Both the position numbers and the translations under genes were made by a program. From Cellulomonas sp. Leaf334 (GTDB taxonomy: Bacteria > Actinomycetota > Actinomycetes > Actinomycetales > Cellulomonadaceae): a stretch of DNA of 64,000 nucleotides. The notes beneath the pieces were generated by a model. It saw only the letters and a list, made by a program, of their open reading frames with translations. It had not been told where the DNA came from and ran no database searches. The stretch spans positions 1,718,812 through 1,782,811 of the forward strand of contig NZ_LMOO01000001.1 of the NCBI RefSeq assembly GCF_001424195.1, written 5' to 3'. This document shows positions 33,597 to 41,680 of the stretch, piece by piece. The stretch's first letter is position 1, and each line of letters opens with the position of its first letter.

Positions 33597-33627
33597 AAAA
33601 AATAAACCCGCCCCCAGAGGGGACGGG
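33597..33627 (-). terminator. Rho-independent terminator of the NYN gene
   Basis: On the minus strand a CCCG(T)CCCC/GGGGCGGG stem with one bulge is followed by a T-rich run (TTTATTTTTT, 33606-33597). A classic U-tail is unusual in this GC-rich genome and fits the foreign character of the island. Confidence 0.7.
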
Positions 33628-33708
33628 CGGTATGGAGCAAGTATGGGGGAAGCGAGCCCGCGATTCAAACTCTTGACCGTGTTGCGAGTTTGATCCGTCT
33701 CACACCCA

Positions 33709-34440
33709 CTACCACGGCTGCGGCTTGCTCACCGCGCCGATCGTCGTCGGCAGCTGGCACGCGTACAAGTCGGTGGCCTTGAGTTGAAACCACCAGTGCG
33801 AGCCGGCGCCCGAGTTCGGATCCCCGTTGAGCCGCCCTGCCGGAAAACCTCTCTGTGGGTTCACCAGGCCAACGGGAACGATGCCACGAGCGTGAGCGAT
33901 CGGGAACTCGAGGTCGGAGTCGTTGCTGATGACGACGGCGGCATCGATGGCACCCGTGAGAACGTCGATCAGGAGGTGCGAGGCGACGTTGACGTCCGAA
34001 CCCTTCTCCTCACGACGCGCGACCGAGACCATGAAGACGGCGTCCGAGACGCGCGCTCCGGTGGAGTCCTTCACCATGACCGGCCAGTTCGGGTGAGTGA
34101 TGACAGGACGGGACTTCGCGTCCTTCGTTGCGAGGGGCGCAGTTGTCACCCGCGTGACGTACACGCCCATGGCGATCTCATCCGCGGATCGTGTTGCCTT
34201 CAGCGCCCGCAGGTAGGCGTCCTGCTCGCGCTGCCCGACAGGGTTGTCGGCGCCACTGATGCGCGCCGTGCAGTACACAACTCTCGTCACGGTCGCACCG
34301 GTCCACCCGGAGTTGGCCGCAACGATGCGGTCTGCGAGCGCGCGAACGTCGAGCCACCGCCAGCCGGCCGTCCCCTGACCGCACAGTCCCTTGGCCCCGT
34401 AGTACAGATTGAACCCGTCGACGTACACACCTACGCGCAT
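33709..34440 (-). CDS. NYN-domain protein (PIN-like ribonuclease family)
   Basis: A 243-residue protein with the NYN signature at the start (MRVGVYVDGFNLYYGAKGL; first catalytic Asp at 8) and further acidic motifs (AVVISNDSDLEFPIAHARG). NYN domains are PIN-like metal-dependent nucleases in RNA processing and in toxin or defence systems. The ATG at 34440 begins exactly at the conserved strand; an upstream in-frame extension lacks similarity. It is monocistronic, with its own terminator. Its neighbours (SIR2, XRE-ImmA) make a defence or toxin role plausible but unproven. Confidence 0.8.
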   Translation of the reverse strand: MRVGVYVDGFNLYYGAKGLCGQGTAGWRWLDVRALADRIVAANSGWTGATVTRVVYCTARISGADNPVGQREQDAYLRALKATRSADEIAMGVYVTRVTTAPLATKDAKSRPVITHPNWPVMVKDSTGARVSDAVFMVSVARREEKGSDVNVASHLLIDVLTGAIDAAVVISNDSDLEFPIAHARGIVPVGLVNPQRGFPAGRLNGDPNSGAGSHWWFQLKATDLYACQLPTTIGAVSKPQPW

Positions 34441-34603
34441 GCCGTGCACCGTATCGGCTGGCGCGGCTTGAGGGATGTCACTCCGTATGTGGTCTGAGCC
34501 AGACGGGCTCGTCGTCGGTGGGGATCGGCTGGCTAGTCGATGGCGGTGCCCGGCGACCTGACAGGCGCGATCGGCAAGTACTTCGAATGGATGCGCCCGG
34601 CAA

Positions 34604-34653
34604 ATATGCGCCATATGATTCCTGAGCGATGCTCCGGGTGCTATGGTTTGGAC
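34604..34653 (+). promoter_or_regulatory. leaderless promoter and palindrome upstream of the XRE-ImmA gene
   Basis: ATATG-CGC-CATAT (34604-34616) is a perfect dyad next to a weak -35 (TTCCTG, 34619-34624). TATGGT (34642-34647) is a good -10 at 17-base spacing and lies six bases before the ATG, implying a leaderless mRNA. The dyad is a likely autoregulatory operator. Confidence 0.5.
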
Positions 34654-35760
34654 ATGGAGGCCACGCGGAGCGAACCTGACGGGCTCGGAGCGAGCGCCGA
34701 TCGGCGCTCCCTCGTCCTCGTGCGGGAAGCGAAGGGCTGGACCCAGCGTGACCTCGCCGGACAGGCGCAGGTGAACCAGTCCACGATCTCCAAGGCGGAG
34801 AACGGGCTCACAGAGCTCAAGGGCCAGACCTTGCAGGCGGTGGCCGACGCGCTCGAGTGCCCCGTGGCCCTACTCACGAATCCGGCGCCGCGCTCGGCTC
34901 TTGACGTCTCGTGCCTGCACCACCGCCGACGGGCCTCGCGGTTGACCGCGACGGCGAAGAACAAGATCGGTGCGGTCGCCCACCTGTCGCGCCTCTCCGT
35001 CGAGAACCTGCTGGCTGGCTACTACGACATGCCCGTCCTGGTCCCGCGAGTGGCCGAGCTCGACCCGCCCGACCCGGTGACGATGGCCGCTCAGGTGCGC
35101 GATCGGCTCGGTGTGGCCCCCGGTCCGGTGCCGAACCTGGTTGCCTCCCTGGAGGCCGCAGGTGTCGTCGTGTTCGAGCGTCCCCTCGGATCGACCGCGC
35201 AGGACGCCGTGTCGTCCTGGCCGCACGGTCCCGGCCAGCTCCCGTTGCTCATCGTGAACAGCGGGCTGAGCGGTGACCGGCAGCGGTTCACCATCGCGCA
35301 CGAGCTGGGCCACGTCGTCATGCACCGTCTGCCTGGCGAGGACCAGGAGGCGCAGGCCGACCTGTTCGCCGCGTCGCTCCTGGCCCCGCCCGAGGAGATC
35401 CGTCCCGCTCTGACGGTGCTGACGACGGCGCAGTTCCGCCGCCTCATCGAGCTCAAGCCGGTGTGGGGCATGTCCGTGGCGGCCCTGGTGCGTCGCGCCT
35501 ACGACCTGGACGAGATCTCCGACAGGCAGTACCGCGAGTTCCAGTTGCGCCTCACGAACCTCGGCTGGAAGACGTCCGAGCCAGTCGACATCCCTGCCGA
35601 GCACCCGACCACGCTGCGTGCCGTCCTCGAGCGCCGCCTGGCAGCCGGCGAGAGCGTCGCGGACATGGCGCGGACCGCCCTTATGACAGAACACAGCTTC
35701 CGGCGCTACTTCCCGATCCCCTCGCGCCCAGGCGCGCTGACCGCACAGAACGGTGGCTGA
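34654..35760 (+). CDS. XRE helix-turn-helix fused to ImmA/IrrE metallopeptidase
   Basis: A 368-residue regulator. An N-terminal XRE HTH (KGWTQRDLAGQAQVNQSTIS) is followed by a linker and an ImmA/IrrE-type Zn peptidase with HELGH at 216-220 and the downstream acidic region EDQEAQADLFAASLLAP. In ICEBs1, ImmA cleaves the repressor ImmR; in fused proteins both activities sit on one chain and respond to damage or invaders. Leaderless start at 34654. The next gene follows immediately and is probably the regulated partner. Confidence 0.85.
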   Translation: MEATRSEPDGLGASADRRSLVLVREAKGWTQRDLAGQAQVNQSTISKAENGLTELKGQTLQAVADALECPVALLTNPAPRSALDVSCLHHRRRASRLTATAKNKIGAVAHLSRLSVENLLAGYYDMPVLVPRVAELDPPDPVTMAAQVRDRLGVAPGPVPNLVASLEAAGVVVFERPLGSTAQDAVSSWPHGPGQLPLLIVNSGLSGDRQRFTIAHELGHVVMHRLPGEDQEAQADLFAASLLAPPEEIRPALTVLTTAQFRRLIELKPVWGMSVAALVRRAYDLDEISDRQYREFQLRLTNLGWKTSEPVDIPAEHPTTLRAVLERRLAAGESVADMARTALMTEHSFRRYFPIPSRPGALTAQNGG

Positions 35761-35761
35761 G

Positions 35762-36907
35762 ATGGCGGAGGTCGCGACGTCGGGGAACCCGGGCCCGCTG
35801 AGTGCGGTGCACCCGGCGAGGCTGGTCCCGCCCCGCGAGTTGTACGCCGGTCGCCCGGCGCTGGCCGTGCAGATGGCCGCCAACTCGAACGAGATCGTGG
35901 CCGCCGCCAGCATCTGCAACGGCTCCGGCCTCGGCGCGGTCATCACGATGCCACCTGGTCGCGCGCACCGCCACGAGAGCGTCAGCGCAGCACTCACGGC
36001 GTTCGGGTCCGTGACCGGCGACGTGAGCGACGTGCTCGTCGACGCCAACCGGTACGCCGGCAAGAACCGGACCGTCGGTGCGGGTCCTCTCGACGTCACG
36101 TGGGTCGACGCCCAGCTCGACAAGGGTCAGCGGTTCGCGCTCACCGACTCGCCGTACATCCCGGACGGCGACTTCGCCGCCCTGGACAGCACGCTCAAGC
36201 AGGGCCGGGACATGCGTCGCCCCGTGATCGTCAACCTGCCGATCAGCCACCTGTGGCTCAGGAACAGGTCGACAGAGCTGCGCGAGGCGATCAACCGCGC
36301 CGGCGTGCCGGTCGCGCTCACGGTCGAGCACCGCGGCGACCCGATGGGCGGGCAGGGCGTTGTTCGGGGACTCGTGCACGCGCTCGGTGCCGAGCAGCCG
36401 GTGTTCCTGCTGCGGTGCGACGCGTCCGCGATAGTGGCGATCCCGTACGGCGCCGCGGGCGGCGCGATCGGCACGTCTACGAGACTGCGGCACCTGTACC
36501 CGCTGCCCGCACCGGGCTCGAAGAGTGGTGGCCGACCCTCGCGTGTGGCGGTGTGGGTGCCGCGGTTGCTCGCGTACATGTCCCTCGAGACCGTGGCGGA
36601 CCTCGTGCAGTACCCGGACGTCGACCAGCACTTCGTGTGCGACTGCACGCAGTGCCTTGGGCTCGGACTCGACCGGATCACGAACGAGGCGCAGGCGTAC
36701 GAGCACTCCCTGCGCGCCCTGACCGACTTCGCGACGCTCCGGCTCGGCTCGCAGCGGTCGCCCGAACTGCAGCGGAAGGCGTTCTACGCCGCAGGCGAGT
36801 CGGCGCAGTTCCTGCACTTCGACATCGAGTCCTCGACCGGCGTGCGGCTGGAGCCGCCGAGCTTCCTCGGGGCGTGGAAGCGGGCTTACGAGCAGCTGAA
36901 CAGCTGA
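35762..36907 (+). CDS. hypothetical barrel protein with CxCxxC motif (TGT-like?)
   Basis: A 381-residue protein following the XRE-ImmA gene directly; a GTG at 35753 would give an eight-base overlap. Alternating hydrophobic strands (VSDVLVDANRYAG, RRPVIVNLPISHLWL, PVFLLRCDASAIVAIPYG) suggest a TIM barrel. Near the C-terminus VCDCTQCLG provides C-x-C-x2-C, with a His (QAYEH) 17 residues later, resembling the zinc site of tRNA-guanine transglycosylases and DpdA-like DNA-modifying relatives. The TGT active-site Asp motif is not obvious, so this is tentative. Coupling to XRE-ImmA suggests that the regulator controls it. Confidence 0.5.
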   Translation: MAEVATSGNPGPLSAVHPARLVPPRELYAGRPALAVQMAANSNEIVAAASICNGSGLGAVITMPPGRAHRHESVSAALTAFGSVTGDVSDVLVDANRYAGKNRTVGAGPLDVTWVDAQLDKGQRFALTDSPYIPDGDFAALDSTLKQGRDMRRPVIVNLPISHLWLRNRSTELREAINRAGVPVALTVEHRGDPMGGQGVVRGLVHALGAEQPVFLLRCDASAIVAIPYGAAGGAIGTSTRLRHLYPLPAPGSKSGGRPSRVAVWVPRLLAYMSLETVADLVQYPDVDQHFVCDCTQCLGLGLDRITNEAQAYEHSLRALTDFATLRLGSQRSPELQRKAFYAAGESAQFLHFDIESSTGVRLEPPSFLGAWKRAYEQLNS

Positions 36908-37521
36908 GCGGTTCGCAACGCGACGTCGAAGATCTGCTCCTCACGGAGCTTACGCTGAAAGTGGACATGCCCCTCAGGGGGTCGCCACGGCGCCGCGGTC
37001 ACGAGCACCTCGACCGATTGCTCGCGAGCTGCCACCACGTTGTACCCGTAGTAGTCGCACCGCATGAGTTCAACCGCGTCCAGCGACTCCGGACTTGGGA
37101 CGAGCGCCGCTACGGGTGCGGTCGTGCGCAACCGTGCCAGGGCGGTGCGCAGCCGACGCGGTGAACCCAGGACTAGGAAGCCCTCGATGTCCAGCGCTCG
37201 CAGGGGTGCGGTCGAGTAGCAAGCATCAGACGCGGCTAACCACCACGTCCGATCGACGATCGGTCCGAGGCCGCTGGCGACCCGCGTGTGCCATGCGGTC
37301 TTGTGAATCGAGACCACCGGGATCACGTGGGTGTCGGCGAGCCAAACGGCGGGAAGCGCGCTGCCGCGCCAGCCGAGCATCCGTACGGCGTCTGACGTGG
37401 CGTCTTCCAGCTCGGCGCGAGACCACGGGCGAACGGGCGCGGTGGCGGGACGGAGCCTCTCGCGCCCTGTGCTGGCGTCGACCAGTGCGTCACGCACCGT
37501 ACGTTCGACGGTGAGCGTCAT
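36886..37521 (-). CDS. hypothetical protein of the island
   Basis: A 211-residue protein of unknown family. It has mixed alpha/beta character, with no signal peptide or membrane helix. Notable stretches are THVIPVVSIHKTAWHTRV and RCDYYGYNVVA. The ATG at 37521 was chosen as the first Met before the coherent segment. Its 3' end overlaps the convergent upstream gene by 22 bases. No function can be assigned; its position in the island suggests an accessory role. Confidence 0.55.
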   Translation of the reverse strand: MTLTVERTVRDALVDASTGRERLRPATAPVRPWSRAELEDATSDAVRMLGWRGSALPAVWLADTHVIPVVSIHKTAWHTRVASGLGPIVDRTWWLAASDACYSTAPLRALDIEGFLVLGSPRRLRTALARLRTTAPVAALVPSPESLDAVELMRCDYYGYNVVAAREQSVEVLVTAAPWRPPEGHVHFQRKLREEQIFDVALRTAQLFSCS

Positions 37522-37776
37522 CGTGCGGCGCGGGCGGTCGGCGTTCCCATGGTCGGCACGGTACCTGCAGCCGTGTACGCGCACGCGTCGAGGGAGTCGC
37601 GCTGGACGCCCTTGGTAGGGCGTTCAGCCGGACGATGCGGCGGGCGGACGATCGTCACACCTGGTCATCGGCACCCTCCACGTCTCACGTGAGCTGTCGG
37701 CGGACCGCTCACATGCGAGTGACGCCACGCAACCACACCGGGCGTGTCTGCGCGTATCGACGCAGGAGAACATGGG

Positions 37777-38034
37777 CTACGTGTTGGTGACGGTGCGTTC
37801 GAGCGCGTCGCAGAATGCGCCGAAGTCGTCGCGGAGCGTTTCCGGGATGCGTCCGAGGTGCGCGCGCAGCGCGTCCACGACCGCTGCGGGTTGGACAGGT
37901 GTGCTGCCCCGCCACGAGTCGATCCAGGTGCCGCCGGTGACCTGTGCTCGCATTTCATCGAGCGCGTCCCTCGCGATGCGTTCCGGAAGGGTCACCAGTA
38001 GCGATACCCAGCGGTCGGTCTGGAAGTCGGTCAA
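37777..38034 (-). CDS. small hypothetical protein at the island's right edge, possibly 5'-truncated
   Basis: An 85-residue helical protein with a TTG start (38034) and no clear ribosome site. No ATG or GTG exists upstream in frame before the phoA remnant begins, so the gene may have lost its natural 5' end at the island junction. Sequence features: [20 protein letters not shown] and [20 protein letters not shown]. Not recognised. The 255-base gap on its 3' side (37522-37776) holds no gene. Confidence 0.4.
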   Translation of the reverse strand: MTDFQTDRWVSLLVTLPERIARDALDEMRAQVTGGTWIDSWRGSTPVQPAAVVDALRAHLGRIPETLRDDFGAFCDALERTVTNT

Positions 38035-38045
38035 GCCGATCAGTC

Positions 38046-38918
38046 CGTACCCGCTGGGTCGGCCCGCTCGCGACGCACACCGGCGGCACCGAGCCCGCCG
38101 TCACCTGTACGCCGAACCCCGCCTACGTGGCAACGACCCCGACGCTCGCCGCGATGACGACCAAGGCGATCGACCTCCTCAAGGGCGACAGGAAGGGTTT
38201 CTTCCTGCAGGTCGAGGGCGCCAGCATCGACAAGCAGGACCACGCCGCCAACCCCTGCGGGCAGATCGGCGAGACCGTCGACCTGGACGAGGCCGTGCAG
38301 GCCGCGCTGACCTTCGCGAAGAAGGACGGCAACACCCTGGTCATCGTCACAGCGGACCACGCGCACTCGAGCCAGATCGTCTACCCGAACACCACGACGC
38401 CCGGCCTGACCCGGACGCTGCTCACGGCCGACGGCAAGCCGATGACCGTCGGCTACGGCACCGGGGACACGGGCGAGTCGCAGGACCACACCGGCTCCCA
38501 GGTGCGCGTCGCCGCCTACGGCCCCCGGGCAGCGAACGTCTCCGGGCTCACGGACCAGACCGACCTGTTCTTCACCATCCGTGACGCCCTCCGGCTCGAC
38601 CCGGCAGCGCCGTCACCGGCCGCGCCGGCGATCCAGAACGTCAACGTCACCGAGGGAGCGGTCCTCAAGGGTCGCCAGACCGTCAAGGTCACGCTCGACA
38701 CCGAGCCGCGCTACACGTACATCGAGCTCAACCAGGGCGGCACCTGGATCACCGACAACACCAAGGCACCCGGCAGCAGCCAGGCCGGCAAGAAGCCCAC
38801 GCTCGTGCTGGACACCCGCGACTACCCCAACGGGTCCTACACGCTCAAGATCGACGCCGTCGGCATCGATGGTCAGACGACCGAGAAGCTGGTCGCGATC
38901 ACCATCGCCAACCGCTGA
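38046..38918 (+). pseudogene. phoA: 5'-truncated alkaline phosphatase (PhoA) gene
   Basis: The frame from about 38046 to the TGA at 38918 encodes the last part of a PhoA-type alkaline phosphatase: [32 protein letters not shown] (metal-ligand region), then VTADHAHSS, followed by a C-terminal beta-sandwich-like extension of about 100 residues. The first half, with the signal peptide, catalytic Ser and first metal ligands, is missing, and upstream sequence belongs to the island. No start codon or ribosome site precedes the conserved part. The truncation marks the right boundary of the island. A terminator still follows. Confidence 0.8.
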
Positions 38919-38932
38919 GCCTGCACCGTGCG

Positions 38933-38963
38933 AACGACGCACCCGAGACCTGGGTGCGTCGTT
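38933..38963. terminator. stem-loop terminator after the phoA remnant
   Basis: A perfect 12-base inverted repeat (AACGACGCACCC with GGGTGCGTCGTT) and a seven-base loop, 14 bases after the stop. It may also serve the facing YnfA gene. Confidence 0.75.
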
Positions 38964-39012
38964 AGCGTGAGGGAACTGATCCGCGGACGTCATCGACGAT
39001 CCCTCGGCACGG

Positions 39013-39345
39013 TCAGGAGCGGGGCGCGTACATGATGACGGCGACGCCCAGCAGGCAGATGGCGGCGCCGATGATGTCCCAGCGGTCGGGCTGGAACTTG
39101 TCGACGGCCATGCCCCAGGCCAGGGAGCCCGCGACGAAGATCCCGCCGTAAGCGGCCAGGATGCGTCCGAAGTTCGCGTCGGGCTGCAGGGTGGCGAAGA
39201 ACCCGTAGGCACCGAGCGCGAGGACGCCGGCGCCGACCCAGAGCACGCCGCGGTGCTCGCGCACTCCTTGCCAGATGAGCCAGGCGCCACCGATCTCGGC
39301 GACGGCCGCGACGGCGAACAGGAGCAGGGATCGCAGCAGGGTCAT
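39013..39345 (-). CDS. YnfA-family small membrane protein
   Basis: A 110-residue protein with four helices, of the YnfA/UPF0060 family ([38 protein letters not shown]). The family is related to small multidrug resistance transporters; its substrate is uncertain. Starts at ATG 39345. It is the last gene of the minus-strand cassette with the rhodanese and MerT-like genes and the broken merR, a combination seen in actinobacterial metal-resistance clusters. Confidence 0.88.
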   Translation of the reverse strand: MTLLRSLLLFAVAAVAEIGGAWLIWQGVREHRGVLWVGAGVLALGAYGFFATLQPDANFGRILAAYGGIFVAGSLAWGMAVDKFQPDRWDIIGAAICLLGVAVIMYAPRS

Positions 39346-39364
39346 GGGAGCAGTCTCGCGCGGG

Positions 39365-39703
39365 TCATCTCGCGGCCGCGGCACGCTCCATCGGCAGACC
39401 GGCGGCGAACCAGTCGGCCTTCCCACCGACGTAGACGCGCACGTCGGTGTAGCCGGCTCGGCTCAGCGCCGCGGCGGTGACCGTGGAGCGACTACAGCCA
39501 GGCCCGGAGCAGTAGACGACGACGGTGCGGTGAGGGTCGGGTGCGATGCGGGCTGCGTCGTTGGCGGTCAGCTCGCCGGGGATGTTGATCGCTCCGGGCA
39601 GGTGTTCGGCGGCGTAGTGGGCCGCGGGCAAGGCCTCGAGGAGGGTGACGGTGTCTGCGCTCATCGCGCGCAGCAGGTGCTCGCGGGAGATGACGGTGGG
39701 CAT
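39365..39703 (-). CDS. rhodanese-like sulfurtransferase
   Basis: A 112-residue single rhodanese domain with the active loop CSGPGCS (65-71, catalytic Cys65) and [11 protein letters not shown] upstream. Rhodaneses carry sulfane sulfur on the active Cys. In metal clusters they may supply thiols or detoxify. The ATG at 39703 is preceded by GAGGAG. 19 bases separate it from YnfA. Confidence 0.88.
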   Translation of the reverse strand: MPTVISREHLLRAMSADTVTLLEALPAAHYAAEHLPGAINIPGELTANDAARIAPDPHRTVVVYCSGPGCSRSTVTAAALSRAGYTDVRVYVGGKADWFAAGLPMERAAAAR

Positions 39704-39728
39704 GTCCTGCTCCTCTGGGGTGGTCGCG

Positions 39729-40034
39729 TCAGCAGCCGCCGCCGCACCCGCAGCCGGTGTCGCATGCGGTCGACGCCGCGGCAGCTCGGCGCCGGCGCAC
39801 CCACACCGCGGCCCCGACCAGCGCCCCGACGAGGAGAACGACTCCGAGGGCGACCGCCTCTCCGCCGGCAAGGAATGCCCCGACTCCTGCGGCGAGTCCG
39901 CCGGCGGCGATCAGCGGCAGCGAGCACGCGACCGCGCAGGCCACGGCGATGCCGATCCCGGCCAGGAGACCCTTCTTCTTGGCACCGGTCGCGGGGGTGC
40001 TTGTCGTCTCATCGTGCGTGGTCGGGGTGCTCAT
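39729..40034 (-). CDS. MerT-like membrane protein with Cys-rich C-terminal tail
   Basis: A 101-residue protein with two helices. The first contains paired cysteines (VACAVACSLP, Cys33 and Cys37) as in mercuric transport proteins MerT/MerF; the tail CDTGCGCGGGC has four more possible metal ligands. The ATG at 40034 has AAGGAG six bases upstream. Inferred to move or bind mercury or another soft metal and hand it inward. No MerA reductase or MerB lyase is visible nearby, so the system seems incomplete or repurposed. Confidence 0.6.
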   Translation of the reverse strand: MSTPTTHDETTSTPATGAKKKGLLAGIGIAVACAVACSLPLIAAGGLAAGVGAFLAGGEAVALGVVLLVGALVGAAVWVRRRRAAAASTACDTGCGCGGGC

Positions 40035-40113
40035 GGGTTTCTCCTTGGTGGTGTTGGGCACGGGTGATCGCGGCCGGAACCCGTTCGGGTGCCGGTCGAG
40101 CGCTGGGGCAGGT

Positions 40114-40840
40114 TCAGGCGGCGGTGCCGAACATGGCCGCGACGACGTCGGCGGCGTCCTGCGGTGCCTGGACCTCGAGGCGGACCTGGCCGGTGGTCAT
40201 CGTCAGGGTGAAGGTGAAGAAGGTGCAGCAGTCCTGCTCGGCGGCGGCAAGCCGGGCGACCTCCGCGACCAGCTCGGGCGAGGCCGCGAACTGCAGGGCA
40301 ACTCCGCCGGTGATCGACTCACGGCTCACTGCCCGGGCGACCAGCGCCTGCCACTCGGAGATGCGGTCCGGCACCGAGCCGGCGTCCAGGGAGCACGCGA
40401 TCACCGGCCCGTCCGGCGCAGCCACGACCGGAGCGCGAGTCAGCGGGACGAACGTGCGTCGGTCGGCCAGCGGCTCAGGCGCCGCGGTCGCGCACGGGCA
40501 CCCGTCCCGGCAGGGGCCCGAGGTCGGTGCGCCCGCGAGTCGGACGGAGACGGTCTGCAGCTCAGCCGCCAGCGCGACCAGTTCCCCGATGCGGGTCTGG
40601 GTCTCGGCCAGGCGCACGGCGACCATCTCGACGACGTGGTGTGCAACGACGGAGCAGTCCTCGACGTCGTAGGCCTTCACGAGCTCGGCGACGTCGGCCA
40701 GCGGGATGCCGAGGTTCTTGGTCGCGGTGATGAACCGCAGCCGGGCGAGGTTGGTCGATCAGACCGATGTCCTCGTAGTAGCGCAAAGTCGTGGCCGGCA
40801 CCCCGACCAGCTCTGCGACCTCAGCGATGCGGTAGCTCAT
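40114..40840 (-). pseudogene. MerR-family regulator broken by an internal deletion and frameshift
   Basis: From ATG 40840 the HTH reads SYRIAEVAELVGVPATTLRY then YEDIGLIDQP. At about 40750 the frame breaks: the expected continuation LARLRFITATKNLGIPLADV runs in another frame to 40114. The usual wing residues (about 14 codons) are missing, so a small out-of-frame deletion removed part of the wing. The C-terminal part keeps AYDVEDCSVV and a Cys-rich block with CRDGCPCAT and QDCCTFF. The operator upstream is intact. Loss of the regulator could leave the cassette off or constitutive. Confidence 0.75.
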
Positions 40841-40846
40841 GCCGTG

Positions 40847-40878
40847 ACGGTAAACCTTCGATCCGAGTCGAAGGTCAA
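40847..40878 (-). promoter_or_regulatory. MerR-type promoter-operator
   Basis: On the minus strand TTGACC (40873-40878) and TACCGT (40847-40852) are 20 bases apart, the overlong spacing typical of MerR-activated promoters. The spacer holds the perfect dyad ACCTTCGA/TCGAAGGT (40854-40861 and 40868-40875). The -10 ends six bases before the merR ATG, so the mRNA is probably leaderless. Confidence 0.75.
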
Positions 40879-40920
40879 GCCCTACGAGCATCCGGTGCTA
40901 GGAGACGTCCGGCGCGGGGG

Positions 40921-41550
40921 TCAGCGATACCACTTCTCGGCGATCGACGAGAGGGTGGACGGGAACGCGCGGTCTCCGAGCCCGTAGAACTGCTGGAAGC
41001 TCATGATCAGGGGACGCCAGCGGTCGGGGTCGATGCGGTTCGCAGTGCCCGCGAGCTTCAAGGACTCATCGACGTGCACGCGCGTTACTGCGAGTTCGAC
41101 GGCGGCGGCGCCTCCCTCATCGCCGCCCAGCATGTAGATGTCGGCGACCGTCGCTTCGAGGTGAACGGGGCATTCTGCGACTCGGGAGGGGGCCACGGTC
41201 GTCGACGAGACGGCAGTGAGTCCAGCGCGGCCGAACTTGTCGGGCTCGTAGCGGTAGCCCACGGCAAGCTTGCGGTCCGAGACGGGGCTCTGCCCAGTGG
41301 TGAGCGCCAGGCGGTCGACGGCGGCGACCTGATCTACCGAGGGCAGGTTGAGCACGCACTCCCGGGTGTCGGTGAGGTTCTGCATCGTGCGTGAGCGGCG
41401 GCCGATGCCTATCACCGCGGTGTGTCCCAGCCAGAAGATCGAGGAGATCGGCGCAAGGTTGGGCCGACCGTCTGCGCCGACCGTGCTGACCAGGACTACG
41501 GGCGTGCCGAAGTAGAGGATCGACGGGTCGATCGAGACGTGAGTGGTCAC
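40921..41550 (-). CDS. flavin reductase-like FMN-binding protein
   Basis: A 209-residue protein of the flavin reductase/FMN-binding split-barrel family (ILYFGTPVVLVSTVGADGRP; APISSIFWLGHTAVIGIGRR), similar to proteins supplying reduced flavin to monooxygenases or reducing small substrates. GTG start (41550) with GGAGG upstream. A perfect 16-base hairpin sits four bases before the ribosome site. No partner monooxygenase is adjacent. Confidence 0.75.
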   Translation of the reverse strand: MTTHVSIDPSILYFGTPVVLVSTVGADGRPNLAPISSIFWLGHTAVIGIGRRSRTMQNLTDTRECVLNLPSVDQVAAVDRLALTTGQSPVSDRKLAVGYRYEPDKFGRAGLTAVSSTTVAPSRVAECPVHLEATVADIYMLGGDEGGAAAVELAVTRVHVDESLKLAGTANRIDPDRWRPLIMSFQQFYGLGDRAFPSTLSSIAEKWYR

Positions 41551-41562
41551 AGTGCCTCCGAT

Positions 41563-41598
41563 TTCCAGGTGCGGGCGCGAATGCGCCCGCACCTGGAA
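41563..41598. terminator. perfect 16-bp hairpin between the exporter and flavin reductase genes
   Basis: The arms 41563-41578 and 41583-41598 are exact complements with a GAAT loop. On the minus strand it lies 83 bases after the exporter stop and only four bases before the GGAGG of the flavin reductase, so it may be a terminator or a translation-control structure. Confidence 0.6.
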
Positions 41599-41680
41599 GA
41601 CGCCTCGGCTGGCTCGATTGTGAGGAGCGGGTACGCCCGGCGCCGTCGAAGGACGTGCTCCCTAGCTGGGCAGGACGTCG

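Noticed and set aside
33630..33710. tRNA-like sequence (GATTCAAACTC) as an integration site beside the NYN gene
   Set aside because: No complete cloverleaf or matching acceptor stem could be drawn, and no direct-repeat partner was found at the other edge of the island.
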